Source: Cololabis saira
Taxonomy: Eukaryota > Chordata > Actinopteri > Beloniformes > Belonidae
Assembly: GCF_033807715.1 (NCBI RefSeq)
Contig: NC_084599.1
Span: 27,998,125-28,062,124, forward strand
Reading direction: 5' to 3'
Length of the DNA stretch: 64,000 nucleotides
Position 1 is the stretch's first letter, and the number at the start of each line of letters is the position of its first letter. A program made the position numbers and the translations under genes. The notes beneath the pieces are model-generated. The model did not search any database. It had not been told where the DNA came from and worked only from the letters and a program-made list of their open reading frames with translations. Shown piece after piece: positions 32,686 through 44,426 of the stretch.

Positions 32686-33084
32686 ACCAAAAATAGATAA
32701 ATAGTTGTTTTCAAATTTTGTACAGTTTTTTTTTTTTAACAGAAGCAGTCTCATTAGTGGCGATAGCTCACTGTGCCTCAACTTCTCGCGGGGACTTCTT
32801 AGTCTTTCATTGATCCTGTTGCAAATCTTTTGCCACTGGTCCCCAGACAGATTATGGAAGGGCTTGGAAACATATTGGTGGACGGGCTCTTCTAGGTTTT
32901 TGGGCAGTGGACGTTTGCCGTTTGGGCCGCTCCAGTTAATAGTCTTTCCCCAGCTCCTTGTACAAATTAAACAGAGTAAGCGCCAAGAAAACATTGGCTG
33001 TGTGTGTGGCCGAGGTTGGCCTCCATGGTGGTATAATCTAAAAAAACTCCTCCTCACATTTGGCGAGAAAGGCTCTGACTCCAA
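32686..33084 (-). CDS. Unidentified open reading frame or exon relic
   Basis: A minus-strand frame of about 130 codons from an ATG at 33082-33084. The central part (WGKTINWSGPNGKRPLPKNL, then QYVSKPFHNLSGDQWQKICN and RINERLRSPREKLRH) is balanced in composition, with a basic helix-like end unlike chance AT-rich translation. The C-terminal part reads through an A-run (minus strand) and is probably not coding. No start context or upstream splice acceptor is convincing, and an alternative frame at the 5' end reads AMDAMTDIGVRAFLAKCEEE before a stop, which hints that the true N-terminus lies in that frame with a frameshift. The run of A after the last sensible codon could be a retroposed tail. I do not recognise the family. 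Confidence 0.2.
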
Positions 33085-33519
33085 TGTCCGTCATGGCATC
33101 CATAGCATGTGGGATCTGAGCTGGTGGTCATGTAATACATACAAATGTGTAATAATGTAATAAAATACAAACTCCCCTTCTTGTTCTATTTCCTGTTTGA
33201 TTGTTGAGATAATAAATATTCGCCAAGCGGACAAATAATCGTCTGTCTTTTGTCTTTGCTTTAATAACAAGGAATGAAAAAAATAATTCAAGCCTGTAAA
33301 AATACAGTAAAGTCATCCTCCAGGTATTCATAACCATACACGGAAAGTTCATGAGTTTACAGGAAAGCTCTCGGCCTACTGATGTTGTTCATTATCATAA
33401 AACGACAACGAAACAAAACATTAAAAAACGACAACGAAACAAAAGATAAAAAAATGGTGTCTGCAAGTACCTCGTCATCAGTACCAGTCATTTAACCCTG
33501 TAAAAACCAAATATAGTAA

Positions 33520-33566
33520 AACATCTGAGGAGTTTAATAAAAAAAAAATTAAACTCCTCAGATGTT
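33520..33566. repeat. Perfect hairpin, 19-bp stem
   Basis: AACATCTGAGGAGTTTAAT, a nine-A loop and the exact complement ATTAAACTCCTCAGATGTT. Confidence 0.9.
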
Positions 33567-34629
33567 GTTGTAGGAGGCCTTTGAGGCTGAAAATTGAGTG
33601 TTTTATATATTCTTTTGTTTTTGTAAGATTCTAGGGACATGTTATATTGCAGCCTTGGGCCTAAATGGGGAGCAGAATTGTCTGAACAAGGTTTGCACAT
33701 TTTACTAGTCACACAATACTCTCTGGCTAACCTATTTTACTCTCCGATGATCATCCTGAAAGGTATTCATGCAACCCCCAACTTAGAAACACAGAAAAAA
33801 AACCCTCAACATTCACACCTGTTCCAGAACATTACCATATCCAAGCATCCCCCACCACTGCTTTGCTTTACAATTGCTACGTAACCTTGTCTTTATTTAG
33901 TTGTTATTGTGATTATTCCACAGCTAATTTGCTGCAATTATGCAGCGGTGCATGCAGACACATCTAGCTTTATCACCATTCACACCAATGCGTAACACAT
34001 TATTATATCATCCCTTGAAACCGATGCCTTGAAAGTTGATAGTATGCAGTAAAATTCTTGCGTTTTGTTGTGCTTTTCAAAACAATTTGTGCAACCAACA
34101 ATAGAACAAAATGACATGAATGCGGGCGGCTCTTCCTGCTTTTCCGGCAGTTGACATGCGCAGTCGAGCAGGGACTGATAATAACATCAGAATGACTGCA
34201 GGCGATGACAATTCTGTGAGAAGCACCATCTCCTGGTCATACCCTGTATTTCAATGAATGGGTGGAGTTACAGTAAAACATTGACACTCCCAGGAGAAAG
34301 AAAAATACAAAATATGATCCTGCAGTCATCACTTGTCAAACACAAAAATATCTGTATGAGTCGTTGTTGAAATATGCTCCTCACTGACTAGTAGTTTTTT
34401 TGCATGCCTTCTTGAGAAACATGTCTTTAGTTTATCATGTAAAAATGTAATATCCACAGATCCAAGGTAAGACTTAAGGTGGTTATCTGTAGATCGCTCT
34501 GTGTTCTTTCTAAATCTGTAGTTTGATTCTTTCAGGCAGCTTTAGCTCACTTTCAAGCAGGTGGTCAAAATCAGTAACCATGGTGGTGTTCACTGGTTCT
34601 TTGAGCAAGCCAAAGATATCTCTTTGATC

Positions 34630-34640
<11 letters not shown>

Positions 34641-34667
<27 letters not shown>

Positions 34668-34672
34668 ATTTT
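34641..34672 (+). repeat. (TTTA)n microsatellite
   Basis: Eight tandem TTTA units ending in TTTTTC. Confidence 0.9.
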
Positions 34673-35182
34673 TCTATCATGCTTCCTCTCTGTCAGCTTC
34701 TGTAGTGCTGACAGTGTAGATTGTGTCTTACACCTATGGTTATTTCCTTCCTTAGCTCTGTCTGTAAATTAAGCTTTACACAAAATAACAAATTATGGAC
34801 TAAGTGTGTGGGCTTTTCTTACAACATCCCAACTTTCCTGGAAAATACATGTTTTACTTGGAAAGCTCCACGATTTCAAGACCCCCCTAAAGATTTGGTT
34901 TGCCTTTCGTTGACCAATACTTGTTAATCTTTTTAAATGAAGGGTCAAATTTAGCTTGTAGCTCACACAATGAATAAAATGTCTATGTAAAGATACTACT
35001 TCTGACCACATGGTGGCAGCATGAGGCACCATAATGTACATCTCTTGTGGGACAAGCCGCTTATCAATTCCCAAGAATGCAAGTCTGTACTTGTATTCTT
35101 GGGAAGTGCATACTTATTTACTTACGTATGAGTTGGGAGACCATATTTTTGGAAGATGCAAGAATGCATTGGAACATCAGCG

Positions 35183-35325
35183 TTCTCTGGCCGGTCGTAG
35201 CGGGTGGAAGGATCACGGCGCTGAAGTCATGGGGGAACTAACACACACTTCAGCGCCCACAGGGTGGAACCCAGGACCTTTTTGCTGTGAGACGGCTGCA
35301 CTACCAGCTGCACCACCGTGTCCCC
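35183..35325 (-). mobile_element. SINE of the second family, internally deleted
   Basis: The minus strand reads the head GGGGACACGGTGGTGCAGCT and GGTAGTGCAGCCGTCTCACA, then GGCGCTGAAGTGTGTGTTAG, and jumps to GTGATCCTTCCACCC near the tail. Compared with the copy at 22288-22704 about 190 bp of the centre and a few bases of the B-box area are gone. No duplication recognised. Confidence 0.75.
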
Positions 35326-38300
35326 GGTTTATTCAGCTTTAAATTAATTACATTTTGTCTTAATTGTTCATTTAGGGTGTCAAAACAGTTTGAATATGAC
35401 ATAAACAAAATGTAAGGGTTATAATGATATAAATGTCATTGTTACAAATTTTGTTCTTAATGCCTCTGACTCCACTGAACATACAAATTATTAGCTTGCC
35501 ATGGAATGTTTAATTCATTCAATTTATGTTGAAGCTGTCAAATGGTCACAGATCCATACAACATATCTCACCAACACAATTATAGTGAATACCAATACAT
35601 TTTGCTTCTGTCTGCTCTTCACTCGACTTTTGGCTGGGCTGGATGTGTCAGATCCAGAAGTCAGGCAGTTTATTCTTTAGGCCAAGTTCCAAAAAATGAA
35701 ATGAGATATATTCTATCTCAAAGTGTAAGATTTTTAATCAAAGAACGCTAGAATTTACACCTGTCTACCTCCTGGTCCAATCCTGATTTCCTGCTGTTCT
35801 GCCAAGAAGTGATTTGCAAGCTACTTTCACACAGAGATCCCAGTCTACAGACACTCGGGAGATATATTCACATATAGAGCATGTGCAACACATCAGATGC
35901 ATTCCCAAGGGTACCCAAAGTGATGGCCTACATAACAGGATATCAAAAGTCTGGGATTCATCCATAAAACTACCTTATACTCCTGGTCCGCACCATTTCC
36001 TTTCTCCATTGGAAGCCAGTGGGATTCACACGCAGGGGCAGTTCAGTTGAAGTCAAAGGCAAACTATCAGTTTTTAAAAAAATACATGCATTGTTCATTA
36101 TACTAATTTCTGAACATTCAACAGACTGAGGAACATTTTCACCTTCAAAACATAGATGCCCGAAAACAGATTTAAGTCAAAATCATTTGGGGTGATGTTA
36201 CACCAATAATCACCATGGTGGATGTCAGCAGAAATCACCTGGCATCTTGGCCTGGCTGCAACCTTATTTACGTTGATTGCTATAGACAAAGGGGATTTAC
36301 ACATCACGTTCCTTCGAGCTGAGACTAACATTTCTCATAAACGCTGCAATGAATTTCCTTTTGCAGAGGAGTAATGACAAGATTCTGAGGAACCTCACAT
36401 AATTCGTGCTAAACACCAAGCACAGAGGAATCCGTAAACCTTCTTAAATCAGTTCCCCGCCGTTGGCCTGCTCTCTAATGTAAAACAAGTAGATGCGTTT
36501 CTGCACAAAGTCAAAACCCAGGTTTGTTTATTTCCTGAAACTTGCGATTGACTCTCCACATCTTTCACATCCGTGATTCCCTGAGGCAGTTTAAACGCCT
36601 GCATGCCAGTAGGCATGTAACCACCGTCTTGGTAGACTCAACCAGCATTAATATTTATGTAACTGTTGTATTTTCATGGATGTAAGCTGTGTGACTTCAG
36701 GAGGAAGCTTCACATTGTTAGCCACAACAATTGCAAGGGGAGACAAAATCATTCTGCGCTCTTATTCTCCCATCTTCAAATCCATCATATATGTGAATTT
36801 ATTCCACAGTTCCAGTACTTTTACAGAACCAAAACAAGTTATTTTAGTAACAAAGCACCATTATCAAGAAGCCTTTAATTTTTTTGATTAACATGTAATT
36901 TTATACTCTGAATAGGTGAATAGCAGCGCTTCAGTGATAAAAGCCAAAAATATTTTTTTGTATTGCATGTAACCTCTCTGCAGCGCAATCTCCTCTGCAG
37001 TTATTGGCTTTGTAAAAAAAATAACCTATATCCTTCTATTCAACTGAGAAGTTTTGGGACCGTTGCTTTTCAGTGACACCAGTCCAGCCCAAACACTTTT
37101 TTCATATTGCAGAGGGGGAAAAAAGGATTCATGATGAAATGAAGTACCCACAATGTGGCCTCAACACACAGAAACACACACACACCATTTCCTTTTCATG
37201 TTTCACACAAAAACACTTCCTGTCGGTTAATAAACACACATGAAGGGAAAGATATTCATAGCATTCAGGGAGCTGCCGACACTCCCGTGCCCTGAGCTGA
37301 TAAGCCCCGTACCGTTTGCGGCTCGTTTCCCTACACCCCCCTTCCACTCTTCTGACTTCTCTCTGGGGTGCTTACTGGAGGAGGGCCACGGCTGCAAGGT
37401 CCAGTGGAGACACAAATAGGACCAACGAATACGTAAATATCTAGAGAGAATCGTAGACAAAAGCAGGCATATTCAACCGCGGACTGCCAGGAAAATGGAT
37501 GAAGGGGCTTGGGGAGATTCTTATCAATGCACCACATGTACAAATATAAAGAAGGATTGAAAGCGAGGCCTTCGACATGTTACAGTGTAAGCCCAGGTTG
37601 ACGGATAAGCCGTTTGTACAGACACCAGACGGGGATTTGATTTTTCGCCGTTTAGTCATGCTATATTTACAAGGTCAGTGCCATGTAAGTTGTAATGCAC
37701 AGAAACACCATGCCAAGGAAGCAACCCAACAGGCTCCGGGTTGGCGGTCGCCATAACCATCATCTCATATTCGAGGGAGTTAGCCTGTTGTTGTGTGATC
37801 ACTCAGTGCTGGTGCCTCCCATTCAAAAGCAGCCACAGTAATTACAGTCGACACTGAGAATGAGAAGCCAGTGTGTCTGCAGCAAAATTATCCTCAGCTC
37901 ATTTGCTGGTAGGGTATGAGCGTGAAGAACAGAACTTGAGCAGCTGAAAAGCTAGACTTTAAAATCGAAAAACATGGGGTTTGCACTTGCTTCTTCCTGG
38001 AGTCCTCCTCACAGTGGCAGACAAATTTGAATTTAACAACTAATTAAAAAAAATAAAAAATGGTGACATTTTAATTATTATTGCTAAACATAATGAGCTA
38101 CTCAGTGGGATCAGCAGCACAATTACAGAAGCTCATGAAAAGAATGAGATTTAAAAGCTTTTGAGAGAAATGGGTAACACTGTCGTAGAACATGATTTTG
38201 TTCTTTTTTTTTAAATTATTTGTAGTCTCATGCTTCCTTTTGATGTCCTATACAGAAAAGTCCAACAGCCACTGGATCACATAAACTAACATTCTCATAT

Positions 38301-38644
38301 TGATGCTTCCTGATGGGGTTATGTGTCATTCTTCTACCACAACACATTCTACCACTTTGTCAAGAATGTATACTGATGTTGTCCATATTTGAATAGATAC
38401 TAGATACCAAAGATTCACAAAAAAAGCTCCTTTTCAAAAATGTCTTTACAGCTCTGTTCATACGAGCTGATTTTAAGGGCAGGAATTAGCCACTCCTCTC
38501 CTCTCCATCCTCTCTTTTTCATGGCCAGAGCTTCTGTTGAAATTGGTGCTGAAGCTTTGTGCAACCTACTTCTCCGATGCAGCAAAATCAGCGTGATTTG
38601 AACTTGGGTGGAAATAAAGATGGGGAAGCCGGATAACTGCACTC
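35326..38644. other. Apparently unique DNA, no gene identified
   Basis: Less AT-rich than its neighbours around 36200-37900. I looked there for an exon: a minus-strand hydrophobic stretch ending LGCFLGMVFLCITTYMALTL at a stop near 37670 could be a membrane tail, but an in-frame stop lies about 30 codons upstream and no splice acceptor fits that frame. I do not annotate a gene. Confidence 0.4.
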
Positions 38645-38975
38645 CAAATTCAATAAATATAATCCAGTTCAGTTCAAATTATATTCCAGTTCAGTAAATT
38701 TATTTTAACTCAATCAAATTCACTCCAACTGAGTTCAAAGTGCATATATCCAATTCATAAAAACAGCGTAGCTAAGGAACCCAACAGATATATCAATTCT
38801 TTACTTCGGTGCAGTCTATATCTCGAGGAAGCAGGAGGTGACTGTGGAGAGTAAAATACTTTAACGTGGAGAAAAAAGCTCCAGTACTACCAGACTCTGA
38901 TATCTTGGAAGCCATCTGCCACAACCAGTTGGTGGTGTGAGATGACAGGAAAGAGAGACCAGCAAGAGAACATTG
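38645..38975. repeat. Teleost dispersed repeat
   Basis: Contains CCAGTTCAGTTCAAATTAT, TCCAATTCATAAAAACAGCG, and GAAGCCATCTGCCACAACCA followed by GTTGGTGG and GACAGGAAAGAGAGACC, recurrent strings of an abundant fish repeat related to 11069-11420. The class is unsettled. Confidence 0.45.
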
Positions 38976-39030
38976 TTAATTGCCATAGTAATGAGATATA
39001 CATACAAAAAAGGGAATATTTTATCACTGA

Positions 39031-39630
39031 CTACATTTACATGCAGTCAAAATTTGGGTTATTGCTAATATTCCGGTTACTGAAACATTCAGAATATTCC
39101 GTTTACATGCGTGAGCAAACAGGGTTATCCCTGTATACATGGTAATTAATCATTTGGGATATCTCGATCAAACCAGCAACGCGTGGAGAAGATCATGACG
39201 CAATTACTGTCATTTCCACTTCTTTCTGTATCCAAATTCAAAACAAATGCTGCTTCGCGCAACTTTTCGCTTTATAAAATGATTAGTCTCCTCCTCACTG
39301 ACGTGGTCTTGCGTTTCTCCATGTTTAGAAGTACGTCCTGGACTCAATAGACCAAGATTCCTTGCGAAAAGAGCATGCGCAGAAAACAAATTCCTGGTCC
39401 TTTTGATTGGGATATCCCGTTAGGCGTATACATGACCAAATATTCGGGTTTTAAAAGGAGTAACCCAGGGGTCATATTCGGGTTTTTAAAAACCCAAATA
39501 TTTTTAAAAACCCGAATATGAGCAAATTCGGGTTATTCAAAGGGATTATTGGTGTTTACATGGCCGTGCAAAACTGGGGTATTGCTAATATTTGGGTTTT
39601 AAAAGGGTTATTGACTGCATGTAAACGCAG
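39031..39630. mobile_element. MITE with CTGCGTTTACATGCAGTCAA termini
   Basis: Left end CTACATTTACATGCAGTCAA and right end TTGACTGCATGTAAACGCAG are inverted repeats with two mismatches. Subterminal GGGTTATTGCTAATATT occurs near both ends. The right half has repeated TATTCGGGTTTT/AAAACCCGAATA inverted motifs (39437-39530). Possible duplication TCACTGA against TTACTGA (one mismatch). No coding capacity. Confidence 0.7.
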
Positions 39631-42600
39631 TTACTGAAGCTATCTGTAAGTGTAAGTTCTGTCCAAAAAGGAACATTTTAAGTCTAATTTTACATGGAGA
39701 GACAACTGTCTGTATAAATGTTTTCCCTTATCTGTAGTAGTCACTTCACTTTACCACCTGAAACACATTACAAATAAAAGTAGTTTTTCACAATATGTCC
39801 CTTTTAAATACCGCTATATTAGTATTTTCTGTGACTCAGTGACAAAAAAACAAGATATGGAGCGGTCATTACATCCGCGTGAAGGACCCTGACCGTGGAC
39901 CTCAGCTAAACATCTAAAACATATTGCTTACTTTAACCTTGATTCTCTTTGGTTTCAGTGACAGTTAAGCTTTGTTTACAGACATTTTGTGAGAGATGCA
40001 GATTGGAGTTTTATTTGTTATATTTACTTTGTAAAATAACACATTTAGAATTATATATGATGTGGAAAAGTTTAGAGGACATCTCCATGCAGTCTAGCTT
40101 TGTACATGAGTCATTGTCAGTTGAAAATCCTCTGAGGCGAACAAATAATTTGAAGGAAAGACCTTCAGCCACACTTTTGCTTTATATACAACAATTATAA
40201 CAGGGACAAATGTGTTAGATTCACAAATGATCTATTCACCAAACTCAGAATTACTTTTTTGTCGGGGCTGTTTTGTAGCTATTTACACAGACCCAATAAG
40301 ACCAAGGTAACATCTCACCTAATGCAAAAAGGAGTGACGGAAACTGATTATTCAAGAAAGCGAGATATTTTTACTTTAAAAAGAATACTGAACAATTACA
40401 TTGTAAGATGTACATCCTTTCGATCGCATCCGAGAGTAAAAGAAGCCAGACCTGTCTTTGGACCAGAATAAAGCTTCTCCAAAATCAAATTTTAACCATG
40501 GGTAATTTTAATTCAAGAGTTATAACAATTACGTTTTAAGCTTAAAATGAAAACTTGGACGCTTGAATGTGAAGGTGACAGACGTGTTGATTGCATTAAT
40601 GCACTACCCAGGAACTGGATATTTCTTGCAGCTCTATCTCCTGAAGTTTTGATCTTTTAATGTGTGATCTCAGCATTCGTGAATTATTGAACAGGAGGAG
40701 GACATTTAAACCACCGCTGCTCATTTCTGCTGAATGATTAAAAAGTATATTAATGTATAGCTCATTAGGCTCAATAAAATAACACCTCGAAATTGATATA
40801 TTTTATAAAGAAAGAAGTGGAAGTGTTGACAAAAATAACTTTAAAAAAAAAACACCATTTAGTGAAGCATAAACAGTTCTAGCTTCCACGACACTTACTT
40901 TATCTTCACAGCTTCAAGTGGAATTTAACATCAGGAGTCAGTAGCTAATCTGATGAAGTGTCCTGCCTCTTGTCATTACTGTGATATGTACTTTTTTTTC
41001 TTCCTTTTATGGACTCCTGCACATAATCAATTTAACATATTTTGATGTAAAGCTGTTTTAATTTCCAGTGTGCATCTCCCACAACTAAAATCCTACACAT
41101 CACATGTGGATAGACTGTGTAGTCTGTGCACACTGGTTTAGGAGCCACCGTTGCCTAGCAACAACAACAACCAATGTGGATTTTTTTTTTCTCTTTATGT
41201 TTTAGGGTGATTTACATTATTTACAATACATTATTTATTTCATTTACATTGAAAAGGGAATATACTCATCCAGTCTCAAACCGATTTAATTATCACCGCC
41301 ATTTATATGTATTTATTTCCTTTTTAGGAAGGATATGTTTAGAAGAAATTAGTCCACAAAGGATTTGTAAACATGAAAAAGAAAAGTGAGATTTAGCGTG
41401 ATGACATCACCACCCTCCCTTTAGGGACCCTTGTAATGGTGCAGTTTAAACCTACCTTTTTTAAAGCAAAGATACATCCCGCAACTAAAGAAAAGCACTC
41501 AGACCAGTTAATACAGACGCTCATGAAAGCCTGTAATTATACAGTAGGAGTTATTTTTAAAGACTAGTGAAAGGCAACAGGAGGTGCATGACAAGCGTGT
41601 CTTCAGTTACCCACTGCTTTCCCTAATTAACGTCAGCTTGACAAAGCCACATTAACTTACAGGGTAATGTGTTCTTAGAAGAGTATAAATGTTTTGACCA
41701 AATGTCAGATTCTTTTATTACCTACTGGGCTGTACTTGTCGTTTTGATTGCTTTGTCAAGATCTGGTAAAATGCCTCAATGTATTTTCTGCCTTATGAGT
41801 CAAAGAATGCTGACCAGGATGCCACCATTATCCCAGTGGACATGCATGACCAAAGCAGGTCTATTAGCAATGGAAAATAATAACAAGAATATTTTGATAA
41901 AGGCTCATGAATGACTATACCATATTATACACCATGTCGTTTCATTAGTGGATAAAAACGGAAAACATGGGCACCACTCAATAATACATTTAAACTTCAT
42001 CATAACTTTAATGATATTTTCCTGATTTTCATCCAGATGGGTTGGGCATGGGATTATGCATTTCTTTTAATACAACATAACAAACATTTCAACAGTGGAC
42101 TCGTACAAAAATTGTAGTTGGGTCAAGATATTTTTCAAGATGTCAGCTGTTTTAAGATGTTGATAGGTTTTCAAAAAAAGTGTAACAACATTTGGGTGAT
42201 GAGAAAAACTCAATTAAAATCACTTTGATCCATATAGACATTTACAAGACTGAGTTAATCATAAAACTGAGAAGAGTAAACCGGTTCAATGAAAATCTAA
42301 AATACTAATACAAATATGTACAATGTAACATAATCACCTCAATAAGGGTGCAGTAATAACATTGACCGACCGTCATTATTTTTAATTATTAGAAGTTTAT
42401 AATATGAATGTATTGGGATCTTGAAGTGGATAATAGATGTTGAATACATACAATTTAATTAAATGTGTAAGCATACACCACAGAGAGGGTAAAATGATGA
42501 ATCAATATACCAATACTACAAAAACTAAAAATAACCAAACTTGAGTCATTAACCTGATGCGGTGCTGGATCAAACATGGACTGATCCAGCCGTGGGTTGT

Positions 42601-44092
42601 GCTGACAACGTAGGAATGGGTTATGAACTTGGCCCAGCTGATGGGTAAAAATGAACCAACTATAGAGTTAAGACTACAAAAAAGTGGATCAAAAACTACA
42701 ACCCATAGTATGGGTTAACAGAAATCTAACACTTGGATCCTTTTTCAGGCTTCTTTGTGTTTTAAAATGGAATGATTCAAAAGAAAATAAAAAAAATCTC
42801 TTTATCGAGTCTGAACTAAATTTCATGAAAAAGCAATACCGTGTAAGCATTTGCTGTATGCTGAAATGAACAAGACTCAAAAGCAGGATTTGGAGTGAAC
42901 AAAACAGTGGCTCTGAAGGCCGGATTTATTATAAACGAAGAAGAAAAAGAGCTTAAAAAAGGCACAGAGCTGGGTCTCCAAGAAAAGGTAAACGGAAATT
43001 GCCCCAGGGAGTCCAAAAATAATTTCTTGTAGCAAAAGAGATAACAACAGACTGATGAGGAGCGGTGAGCAGGCCCGAGATGTGAAGCTGCAGTGTTGAT
43101 TGTGATTCGTGAGCAGGTGTGTCTCCACTCAGCCTGCTGCCCCACCTGCACACACACTCACCCGGGCAGATAGAGACACAGGAGGAGTGGAGCAGGTAGT
43201 GCAAAGGGAAGAAGTGGATGTTACCCGATCAGTGTCTTTTTTCAGTTTGGTTTCATCAATATACCCTTTCATAATTTAATTCTGCAGCAAAACTCCAGGG
43301 AGGTCTGATCAGGTCTTTTTCTTGCTAAAAATGAGAGGGTGTCTTTTACCCAGTTTTTGATCAAACTAACCAGACGAATGCCTCAATACCATGACCTAAA
43401 CCAGCATCTTTTAGTGTGAAATTGGTCTATTATTCTTTTTTTTTTATTTTTTGCTTTTACCCATTTCTTACTAAACATCTAGCTAGAGACAAGACATCTT
43501 CTGCAGGAGCAGCACCACACTATAGGCTGCCCTCTTAAACATGCAGCATGTTGTAATTGTTAGTTAGATACCCTTAATATAGCTATCAGCACTGAACTAA
43601 AGTGTTAGTTTTGCTGCTTTTTTGCCAGAAAATAAGCAAATTAATTCCCAGGGAACTGTATTTGTTGAAATAAAAAATCTTAAGTGTTGAAAGGCTTTGA
43701 AATACTGATATTGTTAACAAAAGTCTACCACCTGTGGTAGTGGTTTAATATTTGAACAGAATCTTTGTTAGAAAAGATAATCGTAGTTCTTATTAGACCA
43801 GTGATATTCTAAGACGACAAATGAAATGGCAGTGTATGATCTTTTCTTTTAATTATTGCATACTGTATCTAGTAATTGAGACTGAGTATGTTCCACCTCT
43901 TATTAACTGTCTGTCAGTGGGTTGTTTTAAATATTCTACCCTCTGGGATTGTAACACCAGCACTGCATTTTTCCAATGTGATATCTGTGCCATACCAAGT
44001 GTGCTAATGCACTGCATCATTATTTCATGGCACCATCAGTATGTATTTGCTTCATCTAAAGCACAAATTGAAGTCTTGGGATCCTCACTTTT

Positions 44093-44095
<3 letters not shown>
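39631..44095. other. Apparently unique AT-rich DNA
   Basis: No gene recognised. Around 42540-42725 words such as ATGGGTTATGAACTTGGCCC and ACAACCCATAGTATGGGTTA hint at a decayed MITE but the ends are not defined. The X-box at 41150 lies here. Confidence 0.45.
41150..41162. promoter_or_regulatory. Palindromic RFX X-box-like site
   Basis: GTTGCCTAGCAAC is a perfect inverted repeat matching the RFX-factor consensus (GTNRCC, spacer, RGYAAC), found in promoters and enhancers of ciliary and MHC class II genes. No gene is adjacent, so function is inferred from the motif only. Confidence 0.4.

Positions 44096-44174
<79 letters not shown>
44096..44174 (+). repeat. (TG)n microsatellite
   Basis: About 39 uninterrupted TG units. 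Confidence 0.95.
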
Positions 44175-44176
<2 letters not shown>

Positions 44177-44335
44177 CATAAAAAGAATAAGTCATTTTCA
44201 TTTTAACCATTTCTCTTATAAGGTTGTCTAGGTTAAACCTCATATAACATGGTGGGAAACCCAACTTTGAGAAACCAAAAGTACTGGATGCATAGACATT
44301 ATTTTAGCCTCTGACATGTTTAGTCAGTGATCATT

Positions 44336-44424
<89 letters not shown>
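44336..44424. repeat. A-run and (TA)n microsatellite
   Basis: Sixteen A followed by about 36 uninterrupted TA units, self-complementary and able to extrude a cruciform. Confidence 0.95.

Positions 44425-44426
<2 letters not shown>

Larger units (their letters stand above)
33100..35182. other. No gene recognised
   Basis: AT-rich DNA with a 20-bp direct repeat (AAAACGACAACGAAACAAAA near 33400 and 33425), a hairpin at 33520-33566 and a (TTTA)n tract. Confidence 0.5.

Noticed and set aside
37560..37780. Possible last exon of a membrane or lipid-anchored protein on the minus strand
   Set aside because: The hydrophobic end (LGCFLGMVFLCITTYMALTL) is suggestive, but an in-frame stop lies shortly upstream, the splice acceptor candidate (ACAACAACAG) joins a different frame, and I know no matching protein.
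43821..44231. Plus-strand frame of 136 codons
   Set aside because: Its C-terminal half is the (TG)n tract translated as a valine/cysteine repeat.
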